64,000 nucleotides of DNA. It comes from Streptomyces sp. NRRL S-337 (lineage in GTDB: Bacteria; Actinomycetota; Actinomycetes; Streptomycetales; Streptomycetaceae). This document shows, piece by piece, positions 8,146 to 16,614 of this stretch (positions are counted from its first letter, which is position 1; every line of letters starts with the position of its first letter). The position numbers and the translations under genes were made by a program. The stretch lies in NCBI RefSeq assembly GCF_000720175.1, contig NZ_JOIX01000022.1, forward strand, positions 1 through 64,000, read 5' to 3'. The notes beneath the pieces were generated by a model. The model did no database searches, had not been told where the DNA came from, and worked only from the letters and a program-made list of their open reading frames with translations.

Positions 8146-8571
8146 TCAGGGCCGCCAGGGCGTCCCGGGCGGGCCTTCCGGGTCGCCGCGCCCGCGCAGT
8201 GCCGCGTCGATGACCAGGATGATCTCGTCGTCGGGGGTGTCCGCCCCTACGGTCAGCAGCACCCCGCGCGCGTCGTAGTAGCGCAGCACGCGGGAGGTCT
8301 CTTCCGTACCGCTCGATCCCGCCCCGGGCAGCAGCACCACCAGGTCGACGAAGGCCAGTACGGGCAGCAGACCGCCTGCCCCGGCCACCCGGTCGAGCAG
8401 TTGCGGCGGGCTGTCGATCACGTAGCCGTCGTCAGGCAGCATCTGACGCTTTATCAGGATGTCGACCGCGGGCAGCAGGGGGATCGCGTAGTGGCCGGCC
8501 AGCCGGGCGGCCCGTGCCCTTCGTACCCCCTCACCCGCTCCGATCACCACGACGCGCGGAGCAGCGGCCAC
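8146..8571 (-). CDS. Adenylate-kinase-like protein with a degenerate P-loop
   Basis: A 141-residue product. It opens with PRVVVIGAGEGVRRARAARL, which aligns with the adenylate kinase P-loop (GAPGAGKGTQA), but the catalytic lysine position is glutamate. Next come GHYAIPLLPAVDIL (where the kinases have a YxIPHISTGDML-type stretch), GYVIDSPPQLLDRV (compare GFLLDGFPRTLAQA) and a C-terminal LRYYDARGVLLTVGADTPDD-type end, as in nucleotide kinases. It is shorter than true adenylate kinase (about 215) because the LID region is missing. The start is GTG at 8571 with GGAGG about 10 nt upstream. I infer a pseudo-kinase that may bind a nucleotide without phosphotransfer. A role is not evident from neighbours. 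Confidence 0.55.
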   Translation of the reverse strand: MAAAPRVVVIGAGEGVRRARAARLAGHYAIPLLPAVDILIKRQMLPDDGYVIDSPPQLLDRVAGAGGLLPVLAFVDLVVLLPGAGSSGTEETSRVLRYYDARGVLLTVGADTPDDEIILVIDAALRGRGDPEGPPGTPWRP

Positions 8572-8913
8572 CGTGGAGCCCCCTCCCCCGCACCGTACCG
8601 ACGTCGCACAGCGGCCGATGGACTTCCCGGCGACAACCGGCGGGTTCTCCGACGGGTGACCGGCGAATCCGCGGTGGCGAGATGCCATCGGCCGCTCGGG
8701 CCAGAGTCCCGTTTCCCCGTCATACGCCACAACGGTTGCAGGGCGTTGCACTTCCCGGGCGCCGATGTGGGCAAGGGCGCCTCCATGGCGGGCCGTTGAC
8801 GGCACGATGGGCGCACGGACCGGGGGGGACCTCCCGGGCGGGCCGACCGTGAACCCGTGAGCCAGGCATGATCGGGGGACGCCCCCAGGGGACAGTGCAC
8901 AACGGAGAGCAGC
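8572..8913. other. Divergent intergenic region between the kinase-like gene and the GAF regulator
   Basis: 342 bp without a convincing gene. It carries a G-rich inverted repeat at about 8820-8839 (CCGGG...CCCGG) some 75 bp before the GAF regulator start. It must hold the promoters of both flanking genes, but I cannot place -35/-10 boxes with confidence. Confidence 0.4.
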
Positions 8914-10212
8914 GTGAGCGACAGCACGATCGACAGCGCCATCTGGTCGGCTCAGGAAGTCCGCGCCACCGCCCGCCGGCTCGCCAGCGTCCGCGAGGCC
9001 GCGCTCGCCGGCGGGGCACCCGGTGGTCCGGCCGACGCCCCCCGTGCGGTGATCGGCGCATCGTGGCGCCGGGCGCTGGACTCCGGTGTCGACCCGGACA
9101 CCGATCCGGCCCAAAGTCCGCTCTCCGTCGCGGAGTTGGAGCATCGTCGGCAGAAGTCGCAGCTGGCGGCGGTGCTGCCGGTGCTGAACGAGGGGCTGCT
9201 GGCGGCCGCCGACGCGGCGCAGCAGATCATGGTCGTCACCGACGCCGAGGGCCGCGTCCTGTGGCGGGAGGGCAGCGCGCCGGTACGGCGGATGGCCGAC
9301 CGGCTCGGCTTCGACAAGGGCGCCGACTGGACGGAGCAGGTCGTCGGCACCAACGCCATCGGCACCGCCCTGGTGGCCCGCCGCCCGGTGCTGGTGCACT
9401 CCGCCGAGCATTTCGTGCGCAGCCACCACCAGTGGACCTGTGCCGCGGCGCCGCTGCACGACCCGCGGGACGGGCGGCTGCTGGGGACCGTGGACGTCAG
9501 CGGACCGGCGCAGTCCTTCCACCCCACCACGCTCTCGCTGGTGTCCGCGGTCGCCCGGCTCGCCGAGGGTGAGCTGCGCACCCGTCACCACCGGTCCCTG
9601 GAGCGGCTGCGGTCGAGCGCGGCGCCGGTGCTGGCGCGGCTCGGCGGGCAGGCGCTGGTGGTCGACCCGAACGGCTGGGTCGTGGGCGTCACGGGGCTGA
9701 CGCCGCCGGACCGGGTGGCGCTGCCGAAGGCGCCCGCGGCCGGACCGCTGTGGTTGCCGCGCTACGGCATGTGTGCCCTGGAGCCGCTGCCGGGCGGCTG
9801 GCTGATCCGGGTCGGGCGGGCGGAGCGGGAGCCGGTGCCGAGCCGGATCGTCCTGGACGTCAGCCGGCCCGACGGCTCGACGGTCACGGTCGGCGGGCCG
9901 GCCGGCAGCTGGTCGCACGAGCTGTCGCCGCGCCATGCCGAGCTGCTCTTCGTGCTGGCCGCGCAGCCGCAGGGGCGCACCGCGGCCGAACTCGCCCAGG
10001 ACCTCTTCGGGGACGCCGGGCGTACGGTGACGGTGCGCGCCGAGCTCTCCCGGCTGCGCCGCCACCTGGGGAGCGTGCTGGCGCACCGGCCGTACCGCTT
10101 CGCCGACGGGGTGGAGGTGGAGCTGCGGCTCCCGGCTCGGCCCGGGCGGCTGCTGCCGCACTCACTGGCGCCGGCCGTGGTGGCGGCGCGGCGGGGGCGG
10201 CACACGTCCTGA
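8914..10212 (+). CDS. GAF-domain transcriptional regulator (AcoR/DhaR-type sensor without AAA+ domain)
   Basis: 432 residues. Residues about 45-85 include RAVIGASWRRALDSGVDPD, the entry motif of AcoR-type activators. A GAF domain spans about 95-235, with VGTNAIGTALVARRPVLVHS and the HHQWTCAAAPLHDPRDGRLL signature of these sensors. The central AAA+ ATPase of NtrC-type activators is absent. Instead the C-terminal third (about 330-410) has an HTH-like segment (LFGDAGRTVTVRAELSRLRR). Start GTG at 8914 with GGAG 6 nt upstream. Streptomyces GAF regulators of this shape often lie beside alcohol or aldehyde dehydrogenase genes, but none is next to it here. The downstream luciferase-like gene is 316 bp away and may be a target. 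Confidence 0.8.
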   Translation: MSDSTIDSAIWSAQEVRATARRLASVREAALAGGAPGGPADAPRAVIGASWRRALDSGVDPDTDPAQSPLSVAELEHRRQKSQLAAVLPVLNEGLLAAADAAQQIMVVTDAEGRVLWREGSAPVRRMADRLGFDKGADWTEQVVGTNAIGTALVARRPVLVHSAEHFVRSHHQWTCAAAPLHDPRDGRLLGTVDVSGPAQSFHPTTLSLVSAVARLAEGELRTRHHRSLERLRSSAAPVLARLGGQALVVDPNGWVVGVTGLTPPDRVALPKAPAAGPLWLPRYGMCALEPLPGGWLIRVGRAEREPVPSRIVLDVSRPDGSTVTVGGPAGSWSHELSPRHAELLFVLAAQPQGRTAAELAQDLFGDAGRTVTVRAELSRLRRHLGSVLAHRPYRFADGVEVELRLPARPGRLLPHSLAPAVVAARRGRHTS

Positions 10213-10528
10213 GCCGGCGGTGCGGCGGGAAGCGCCGGAGCAGGATTGCGCCGCGTGGGAGTGCGGAACGGCGGGTTCGCCGCACCGGCGTGGCGATCCC
10301 GCGCCGGAAATTCGGATGCGGCCCCGCCCTCGCCCGTCCTAGGGTGAGCGCACTCTGACTACAGCTCTCCAGAAGGACGTCGCAGAACGGGAGCAGCCGG
10401 CGCGGCAAGCACGCGCGGCCGAATGAGTGGGCGACAACGACGATCCGTGATCGTGCCTGCCCGGACGACGCGTGCGCCGGTGGCGTGCGCGCCGGTCGGC
10501 GGGTGCCCCTTCCTTCTGGAGGACTTCC
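10213..10528. other. Promoter region of the luciferase-like oxidoreductase
   Basis: 316 bp without a supported gene. A -10-like TAGGGT at 10340-10345 and a purine-rich patch (AGAAGGA) near 10370 are the only promoter-like signs. A short frame from ATG 10423 runs out of phase into the downstream gene and carries Cys codons, but it has no ribosome-binding site, so I do not call it. Confidence 0.35.
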
Positions 10529-11389
10529 ATGTCCGTAGGACTCGGCCTTCCCATCGGTGACCCCGCGCAGCTGCTGCGCTGGGCCCGGCGCGCCGAAGCC
10601 ACCCCGTTCACCACCGTCGCCCTGCTCGACCGGCTGGTGTTCACCAACCCCGAACCGCTGATCACGCTGGCCACCCTGGCCGGCGCCACCTCCCGGATCC
10701 GGCTGCAGACCGAGGTGCTGCTCGCCCCGCTGCACCGCACCGCGCTGCTCGCCAAGCAGGCCGCCACGCTCGATCTGCTCTCCGGTTCCCGCTTCACCCT
10801 CGGCATCGGTATCGGCGGCCGGGAGGACGACTACCAGGCTGCAGGTGTCGACCTCCGCAGCCGCGGCCGGCGGCTGGACGCGCAGATGGCGACGCTGCGG
10901 CGCCTGTGGGCCGGTGAGCCGCTCTCCGCGGACGTCGGCCCGGTCGGGCCCGCGCCGGCCCGGGCCGGTGGGCCCGAGGTGCTTTTCGGCGGGTTCGTGC
11001 CGGCCGTGATGGAACGGGTGGCCCGCTGGGGCGACGGCTTCCTCGGGGCCGCGCTGCCGCCGCAGCACATGGACGGTCTGTTCCGGAACGTGGAGGCGGC
11101 CTGGTCGCGGGCCGGACGTGACGGCCGGCCGCGGCTGGTGGCGCAGGTCAACGCGGCCATCGGCCCCGAGGAGACGCTCGACCGCGCCCGCCGCGAGCTG
11201 CATGCGTACTACGGCCCCAGCGATCATGTGGAGCATGTCGTGAAGGGGCTGCTCACCACCCCGGCGGCGATCCGCGCCGCGGTGGCCGCCTTCCGGGCGA
11301 TCGGCGCGGACGAGGTGATGCTCTACTGCTGGTCGCCCGACGCCGACCAGGTCGAGCGCCTCGCCGACGCGGTGTTCGGCCCGGCGTGA
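10529..11389 (+). CDS. LLM-class flavin-dependent oxidoreductase (luciferase-like)
   Basis: 286 residues of the bacterial luciferase-like TIM-barrel fold that uses reduced FMN or F420. Recognisable parts are MSVGLGLPIGDPAQLLRWAR at the start, the TSRIRLQTEVLLAPLHRTAL strand-helix near residue 55, KQAATLDLLSGSRFTLGIGI near 78, and the C-terminal IGADEVMLYC. An upstream in-frame ATG exists at 10472, but the ATG at 10529 has GGAGG 6 nt before it and matches the family's N-terminus. The substrate is unknown. The gene stands alone between a GAF regulator and a sortase. Confidence 0.85.
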   Translation: MSVGLGLPIGDPAQLLRWARRAEATPFTTVALLDRLVFTNPEPLITLATLAGATSRIRLQTEVLLAPLHRTALLAKQAATLDLLSGSRFTLGIGIGGREDDYQAAGVDLRSRGRRLDAQMATLRRLWAGEPLSADVGPVGPAPARAGGPEVLFGGFVPAVMERVARWGDGFLGAALPPQHMDGLFRNVEAAWSRAGRDGRPRLVAQVNAAIGPEETLDRARRELHAYYGPSDHVEHVVKGLLTTPAAIRAAVAAFRAIGADEVMLYCWSPDADQVERLADAVFGPA

Positions 11390-11583
11390 CCGTGGCCGGT
11401 CCGGAACTCGCGTGACCGGGCCGGGGCCGGGACCGGGTGCGTCCGGGCGCGGGCCGGGCCATGCCTGCCCGGGGGCCGGGGCCGGCACCCGTTCGGCCGT
11501 CCGGTGTCGCCGTCGGGGCGGACACGACCTAGCGTGCCGACCGGGCCATGAAAGTGGTGGCCGCGGCGTGCGGGAGGTGAGCG

Positions 11584-12249
11584 ATGAGCCCGACGGATCC
11601 GCCCGAGGCGGCGCCCGGCGAGGCCGCCGCGGTCGCGCGCCGGCCGCGGTGGGGTGTGCTCGCGCTGGCCGGCCTGGTGGGGTTCGGGATGCTGCGGCAG
11701 GGGCTGTCGGACGCTCCGGACGGGCCGCCGCAGCCGGGAGCCGCCACCTCGGTGGTGCGGGGTGGCGCGGCCGGCCCCGCGGCCGCGCCACTGCCCCGTT
11801 CGGCCCCGGCCGAGGTCGACATCCCGTCGCTCGCGGTGTCCGCGCCGGTGCTGCCGCTGGGTCTGGACAAGGACGGCTGGATCGAGGCCCCGCCGGACGG
11901 GAACCCCAATCTGGCGGGCTGGTACGCGGACGCGCCCTCCCCGGGGGAACGGGGCACCGCCGTCCTCGTCGGGCACGTCGACACCCACAGCGGTCCCGCG
12001 GTCTTCTACGGGCTGGGCCGCCTGGCGAAGGGCAGCACGATCCGGGTGATCCGTGAGGACGCGCGGACCGCGGTCTTCGAGGTCTACGGCGTCCAGGTCT
12101 TCGACAAGCGCGACTTCCCCGCCCGAAAGGTCTACGGCAGCACCGGACGCCCCGAGCTGCGCGTGCTGACCTGCGGAGGTCCGTACGCGGCGGGGTCCGG
12201 GTACACGGGCAATGTGGTGGTCTTCGCCAGGATGACCGGGAGCGCGTGA
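11584..12249 (+). CDS. Class F sortase
   Basis: 221 residues. An N-terminal membrane anchor (WGVLALAGLVGFGMLRQGL, residues about 23-41) is followed by a Pro/Ala linker and the sortase beta-barrel (about 80-215). The catalytic His is in VGHVDTHSGPAVFYGL near residue 125, the Cys is in LRVLTCGGPY near 197, and the conserved Arg is probably the one in VVVFARM near the end. Class F sortases are actinobacterial transpeptidases that attach or process surface proteins, usually with one or few substrates. No LPXTG-type protein is next to it. GGAGG lies 6 nt before the ATG. Confidence 0.88.
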   Translation: MSPTDPPEAAPGEAAAVARRPRWGVLALAGLVGFGMLRQGLSDAPDGPPQPGAATSVVRGGAAGPAAAPLPRSAPAEVDIPSLAVSAPVLPLGLDKDGWIEAPPDGNPNLAGWYADAPSPGERGTAVLVGHVDTHSGPAVFYGLGRLAKGSTIRVIREDARTAVFEVYGVQVFDKRDFPARKVYGSTGRPELRVLTCGGPYAAGSGYTGNVVVFARMTGSA

Positions 12250-12462
12250 GGACGTACGGGGCGCGGGGCGCCCACGGGCGGCTGCATGGGCCGCACCGGC
12301 CGCACGGGCCGGGATGCCCCACGATGCGAACCAGCGTCTCACCATCCGGAACACCGGAAGCCTCCCTTCCGCCGAAGGCCCGGCCCCGCCCGGCTTCACC
12401 CGGCTCCACCCCTGCCCCGCCCGCCCCCGCTCCCCCGTACCCCGATGTGATGTATTGGCCGC

Positions 12463-13068
12463 ATGAGCATCTCGGTCACCACCTGGTACCTCGAACAGAC
12501 CTCGCGCGCCGACCTGTCCCGCGGGCAGGAACCGCCGGCCGGGCAGGGTGTCCGGATCGCCCGGGCCGAGGTGCCTTCGCCGGAGTTCAGCCGCTTCCTC
12601 TACACGGCGGTGGGCGGGGACGTCACCTGGACCGACCGGCTGCCGTGGTCGTACGCGCAGTGGGCGGAGTACCTGGGGCGGCCGGGGACCGAGACCTGGG
12701 TGGCGTACGAGCGCGGGACGCCCGCGGGCTTCATCGAGCTGGCCGCGGGGCCGGACGCATCGGTGGAGATCACCTACTTCGGGCTGATACCGGCCTTCCG
12801 GGGCCGCCGGATCGGCGGCCATCTGCTGACGTACGGCATCGAGCGGGCCTGGGACCTGGCCGAACGGTGGCCGGGCCGGCCGTCGACGCAGCGGGTCTGG
12901 GTGCACACCTGCAGCAAGGACGGTGAGCACGCGATGGCCAACTACGAACGCCGCGGCTTCCGGGTCTACGACACCACCGTGACCGAAGAGCCCGACGTGC
13001 CGGCACCGGGCCCCTGGCCGGGCGCCGGGCCGCTCGCCTTCCCGCCGCACTCGACCGCCGGGAAGTGA
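12463..13068 (+). CDS. GNAT-family N-acetyltransferase
   Basis: 201 residues. The acetyl-CoA binding motif is IPAFRGRRIGGHLLTYGIER (about residues 109-128), preceded by the strand VEITYFGL and followed by VWVHTCSKDGEHAMANYERR, a typical GNAT end motif with NYERRGFRVY. The C-terminus is a Pro/Gly-rich tail. It stands alone; a hairpin 10 nt downstream ends the unit. The acceptor molecule cannot be told from sequence. Confidence 0.88.
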   Translation: MSISVTTWYLEQTSRADLSRGQEPPAGQGVRIARAEVPSPEFSRFLYTAVGGDVTWTDRLPWSYAQWAEYLGRPGTETWVAYERGTPAGFIELAAGPDASVEITYFGLIPAFRGRRIGGHLLTYGIERAWDLAERWPGRPSTQRVWVHTCSKDGEHAMANYERRGFRVYDTTVTEEPDVPAPGPWPGAGPLAFPPHSTAGK

Positions 13069-13077
13069 TCGGCGTCA

Positions 13078-13102
13078 CCCTGTCTCATCAAGCGGGACAG
13101 GG
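13078..13102. terminator. Hairpin after the GNAT gene
   Basis: CCCTGTC (13078-13084) pairs perfectly with GACAGGG (13096-13102) across an 11-nt loop, 10 nt past the GNAT stop codon. There is no U-tract. It separates the GNAT gene from the sulfur operon's promoter region. Confidence 0.6.
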
Positions 13103-13160
13103 TTGTCCACATCATGGATAGCGGTGGACTGGCCGGAGAGCGGCGTGCCACGCTTCCGTC

Positions 13161-13244
13161 ATGTCCAGAGCTGGAATTGCCTTGGTGAGTCGGCGGCACG
13201 TCGACCTCGGCCGCATGTCCAGCGCCATTTGTCGGGCGGGCTGA
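13161..13244 (+). CDS. Cysteine-type leader peptide of the sulfur assimilation operon
   Basis: A 27-residue open frame: it starts MSRAGIALVSRRHVDLGRM and ends SSAICRAG. The RRHVDL core and the near-terminal Ser-Ser-x-x-Cys-Arg are the mark of the actinobacterial putative leader peptides found before sulfur genes. Known parallel: cysteine-responsive attenuation by Cys-containing upstream frames in mycobacteria. Here the stop is followed at once by two hairpins (13245-13275), and sir starts 215 nt later. I infer that ribosome stalling at the single Cys codon tunes read-through into sir-cysHCDN. The rest of the 391-bp gap (13069-13459) holds the promoter, which I cannot pin down. Confidence 0.8.
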   Translation: MSRAGIALVSRRHVDLGRMSSAICRAG

Positions 13245-13275
13245 GGCTGTTTCCAGCCAGGGCCCATGGCCCTGG
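13245..13275 (+). terminator. Candidate attenuator hairpins after the leader peptide
   Basis: GGCTG-TTTC-CAGCC begins right after the leader's stop codon (13245-13258). It abuts and slightly overlaps CCAGGGCC-CAT-GGCCCTGG (13257-13275), an 8-bp perfect stem with a 3-nt loop. The overlap of the CAG bases makes the two stems mutually exclusive, as expected of an attenuator switch. The function is inferred. Confidence 0.55.
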
Positions 13276-13459
13276 ACAGCACCCGGCACCACCGATCACC
13301 CGCCGTCCCCATCGTCGCGGACGCGCCGGAACCCCCTTTGACCCGCAGCTGTCGCCGACGCGTTGCCCACGCGCCGCGCTTCGGTGTGCCTGCGCAGGTC
13401 AGCGCGGGCCTCCGGCGCCGGTCCCGATCCCTTGAGCCCGCCCAGAAGGACGTACACCC

Positions 13460-15157
13460 ATGGCCGCCTCCCCCGACCGACCCGCAGCCGCTTCGACCCG
13501 CCGCAAGGCCGGACGCCACCGCGGCGAGGGCCAGTGGGCCGTAGGTCATTTCACGCCGCTCAACGGAAACGAGCAGTTCAAGAAGGACGACGACGGTCTC
13601 AATGTGCGGACACGCATTGAGACGATCTACTCCAAGGCCGGTTTCGACTCGATCGACCCCAACGACCTGCGCGGGCGCATGCGTTGGTGGGGCCTCTACA
13701 CCCAGCGCAAGCCCGGGATCGACGGCGGCAAGACCGCGATCCTGGAGCCGGAGGAGCTGGACGACAAGTACTTCATGCTGCGGGTCCGGGTCGACGGCGG
13801 CCGGCTGACGGTGGCCCAGCTCCGGGCCATCGGCGAGGTCTCCGAGCAGTACGCCCGCGGCACCGCGGACATCACCGACCGGCAGAACATCCAGCTGCAC
13901 TGGATCCGGATCGAGGACGTCCCGGCCATCTGGGAGAAGCTGGAGGGCGTCGGGCTGTCCACGACCGAGGCGTGCGGCGACTGCCCGCGCGTGATCATCG
14001 GCTCCCCGGTGGCCGGTATCGCCGAGGACGAGATCATCGACGGCACCCCGGCCGTGGAGGAGATCCACGAGCGCTACATCGGCAGCAAGGAGTTCTCCAA
14101 CCTGCCGCGCAAGTTCAAGACCGCGATCTCCGGTTCGCCGGTCCAGGACGTGGTCCACGAGATCAACGACGTGGCGTTCGTCGGCGTCGTCCACCCCGAG
14201 CACGGCCCGGGCTTCGACCTGTGGGTCGGCGGCGGGCTGTCCACCAACCCCAAGCTCGCCCAGCGGGTGGGCACCTGGGTCCCGCTGGACGAGGTCGCGG
14301 ACGTCTGGGCCGGCGTCGTCGGCATCTTCCGCGACTACGGCTACCGCCGGCTGCGCAACCGCGCCCGGCTGAAGTTCCTGGTGGCCGACTGGGGCATCGA
14401 GAAGTTCCGCCAGGTGCTGGAGGACGAGTACCTGAACCGGAAGCTGATCGACGGCCCGGCGCCCGAGGAGCCCGTCCAGAGGTGGCGCGACCACGTGGGC
14501 GTGCACCGGCAGCAGGACGGCCGCTTCTACGTGGGCTTCGCCCCGCGCGTCGGCCGGGTCGACGGCACCACCCTCACCAAGATCGCCGAACTCGCCGCCG
14601 CACACGGCTCGGACCGCCTGCGCACCACCGTCGAGCAGAAGATGATCATCCTCGACGTCGCGCAGGACCAGGTCGACGCGCTGGTCGCGGGCCTGGAGGC
14701 GCTGGACTTCCAGGTCACGCCCTCGCCGTTCCGCCGCGGCACGATGGCCTGCACCGGTATCGAGTTCTGCAAGCTGGCGATCGTGGAGACCAAGGGCCGC
14801 GGCGCGTCCCTGATCGACGAACTGGAGCGCCGCCTCCCGGACTTCGACGAGCCGCTGACCATCAACCTCAACGGCTGCCCCAACGCCTGCGCCCGCATCC
14901 AGACCGCGGACATCGGCCTCAAGGGCCAGCTGGTCCTGGACGACGACGGCAACCAGGTCGAGGGCTACCAGGTGCACCTGGGCGGCGCGCTGGGCCTGGA
15001 GGCCGGCTTCGGCCGCAAGGTCCGCGGCCTGAAGGTCACCGCCGACGAACTCCCCGACTACGTCGAGCGGGTGCTGCGCAACTTCCAGGAGCAGCGCGAG
15101 GACGGCGAGCGCTTCGCCACCTGGGCCGCCCGGGCGGAAGAGGGTGCGCTGAAGTGA
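13460..15157 (+). CDS. sir: Ferredoxin-dependent sulfite reductase
   Basis: 565 residues of the siroheme/4Fe-4S nitrite/sulfite reductase family. It carries out the six-electron reduction of sulfite to sulfide with ferredoxin as donor. The cluster and siroheme ligands are visible: Cys431 and Cys437 (ACTGIEFCKLA), Cys473 and Cys477 (NLNGCPNACARIQ). Substrate-side basic motifs include TADITDRQNIQLHWIR near residue 137. A nitrite reductase role is possible from sequence alone, but it is first in an operon of cys genes with a cysteine leader, which settles it as sulfite reductase. Start ATG 13460 with AAGGA 9 nt upstream. Confidence 0.93.
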   Translation: MAASPDRPAAASTRRKAGRHRGEGQWAVGHFTPLNGNEQFKKDDDGLNVRTRIETIYSKAGFDSIDPNDLRGRMRWWGLYTQRKPGIDGGKTAILEPEELDDKYFMLRVRVDGGRLTVAQLRAIGEVSEQYARGTADITDRQNIQLHWIRIEDVPAIWEKLEGVGLSTTEACGDCPRVIIGSPVAGIAEDEIIDGTPAVEEIHERYIGSKEFSNLPRKFKTAISGSPVQDVVHEINDVAFVGVVHPEHGPGFDLWVGGGLSTNPKLAQRVGTWVPLDEVADVWAGVVGIFRDYGYRRLRNRARLKFLVADWGIEKFRQVLEDEYLNRKLIDGPAPEEPVQRWRDHVGVHRQQDGRFYVGFAPRVGRVDGTTLTKIAELAAAHGSDRLRTTVEQKMIILDVAQDQVDALVAGLEALDFQVTPSPFRRGTMACTGIEFCKLAIVETKGRGASLIDELERRLPDFDEPLTINLNGCPNACARIQTADIGLKGQLVLDDDGNQVEGYQVHLGGALGLEAGFGRKVRGLKVTADELPDYVERVLRNFQEQREDGERFATWAARAEEGALK

Positions 15158-15185
15158 ACAGCGCCGACACCGAGCGGGAGGCACA

Positions 15186-15371
15186 GTGAGCGAGCGAGCA
15201 GCCCCGTTCTACTGCCCGTACTGCGGGGACGAGGACCTGCGGCCTTCGGAAGAGGGCCACGGCGCCTGGGAATGCCGGTCCTGCAGCCGTGCGTTCCGGC
15301 TGTCGTTCCTGGGCCTGCTGGCCCCCGGGACGTCCGCCAACCCCCCTGCCACTGACGGAGGTACGTCGTGA
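15186..15371 (+). CDS. Small zinc-ribbon-like protein in the cys operon
   Basis: 61 residues, with CPYC at residues 10-13 and CRSC at 30-33: two CxxC knuckles about 17 residues apart, which suggests a zinc ribbon or rubredoxin-like metal site. The GTG start has GGGAGG just upstream, and its stop overlaps the cysH start (GTGA). A gene of this size and position is conserved between sir and cysH in other Streptomyces as I recall. It may be a metal- or cluster-handling accessory of Sir or CysH; the function is unknown. Confidence 0.8.
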   Translation: MSERAAPFYCPYCGDEDLRPSEEGHGAWECRSCSRAFRLSFLGLLAPGTSANPPATDGGTS

Positions 15372-16060
15372 CCACCGCTACCGATCTGCAGCGGCTCGCC
15401 GAGCAGGCGGGCCGCGACCTGGAGGACGCGTCCGCCCTGGAGATCCTCACCTGGGCCGCCGAGACCTTCGGTCCGCGCTTCTGCGTCACCTCCTCGATGG
15501 AGGACGCGGTCGTCGCGCACCTGGCCTCGCGGGCCTTCCCGGGCGTGGACGTGGTCTTCCTGGACACCGGCTACCACTTCCCCGAGACGATCGGGACCCG
15601 TGACGCGGTCGCCGAGGTGATGGACGTCAACCTCATCACCCTGACGCCCCGTCAGACGGTGGCCGAGCAGGACGCCGAGTACGGGCCGAAGCTGCACGAC
15701 CGCGACCCGGACCTGTGCTGCGCCCTGCGCAAGGTCAAGCCGCTCGAAGAGGGCCTGACCGGGTACGACGCCTGGGCGACCGGGCTGCGCCGGGACGAGT
15801 CGCCGACCCGGGCGAACACCCCCGTTGTCGGCTGGGACGCCAAGCGGCAGAAGGTGAAGGTCTCGCCGATCGCCCGCTGGACGCAGGCCGACGTGGACGC
15901 GTATGTGGCCGAGCACGGTGTGCTCACCAACCCGCTGCTGATGGACGGCTACGCCTCCGTCGGCTGCGCGCCCTGCACCCGGCGGGTGCGTCAGGGCGAG
16001 GACGCCAGGGCCGGCCGCTGGGCCGGGAGCAACAAGACCGAGTGCGGGCTGCACGGATGA
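15368..16060 (+). CDS. cysH: Adenylyl-sulfate (APS/PAPS) reductase, 4Fe-4S type
   Basis: 230 residues of the PAPS reductase family. Cys117-Cys118 (DLCCALRKVKPL), Cys200 and Cys203 (GCAPCTRRV) form the four-cysteine 4Fe-4S motif of the assimilatory APS reductases, and the C-terminal ECGLHG holds the catalytic Cys. Thioredoxin is the electron donor in this family. The SSMEDAVVAHLASR and DTGYHFPET motifs bind the nucleotide sulfate. The presence of an APS kinase gene next door means either APS or PAPS could be used; the cluster motif favours APS. Start GTG overlaps the previous stop. Confidence 0.92.
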   Translation: MTTATDLQRLAEQAGRDLEDASALEILTWAAETFGPRFCVTSSMEDAVVAHLASRAFPGVDVVFLDTGYHFPETIGTRDAVAEVMDVNLITLTPRQTVAEQDAEYGPKLHDRDPDLCCALRKVKPLEEGLTGYDAWATGLRRDESPTRANTPVVGWDAKRQKVKVSPIARWTQADVDAYVAEHGVLTNPLLMDGYASVGCAPCTRRVRQGEDARAGRWAGSNKTECGLHG

Positions 16061-16080
16061 CGACGCATCAGGAGATATCC

Positions 16081-16614
16081 ATGACGGGCGCCACGATCTG
16101 GCTGACCGGTCTGCCGAGCGCGGGCAAGACGACCATCGCGCGCGAGCTGGCCGGCAAGCTGCGCGGCGAGGGCCACCGCGTCGAGGTGCTCGACGGCGAC
16201 GAGATCCGCGAGTTCCTCTCCGCGGGCCTCGGCTTCACCCGCGAGGACCGGCACACCAACGTCCAGCGGATCGGCTTCGTCGCCGAACTGCTGGCCAGCA
16301 ACGGCGTCAAGGCGCTGGTGCCGGTGATCGCGCCGTACGCGGACAGCCGCGAGGCGGTGCGCAAGCGCCACCAGACCGAGGGCACCGCGTATCTGGAGGT
16401 GCACGTGGCGACCCCGGTCGAGGTGTGCTCCGAACGCGATGTGAAGGGCCTGTACGCCAAGCAGGCGGCCGGCGAGATCTCCGGGCTGACCGGCGTGGAC
16501 GACCCGTACGAGGCTCCCGGATCGCCCGATCTGCGCATCGAGTCGCACACCCAGACCGTGCAGGAGTCCGCCGCGGCGCTGTACGAGCTGCTCACCGAAA
16601 GGGGACTGGCGTGA
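16081..16614 (+). CDS. cysC: Adenylyl-sulfate kinase
   Basis: 177 residues. The Walker A loop GLPSAGKTTIA lies near residues 9-19, with DGDEIREFLSAGLGF and RIGFVAELLASNGV in the usual places and VKGLYAKQAAGEISGLTGVD as the substrate lid. It phosphorylates APS to PAPS. An ATG at 16057 overlaps the cysH stop, but it has no ribosome-binding site; ATG 16081 has AGGAG 6 nt upstream and gives the family N-terminus, so I prefer it. Confidence 0.92.
   Translation: MTGATIWLTGLPSAGKTTIARELAGKLRGEGHRVEVLDGDEIREFLSAGLGFTREDRHTNVQRIGFVAELLASNGVKALVPVIAPYADSREAVRKRHQTEGTAYLEVHVATPVEVCSERDVKGLYAKQAAGEISGLTGVDDPYEAPGSPDLRIESHTQTVQESAAALYELLTERGLA

Noticed and set aside
13081..13460. SAM or other sulfur riboswitch before sir
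   Set aside because: No conserved multi-helix riboswitch core is visible; the leader peptide and hairpins explain the region better.
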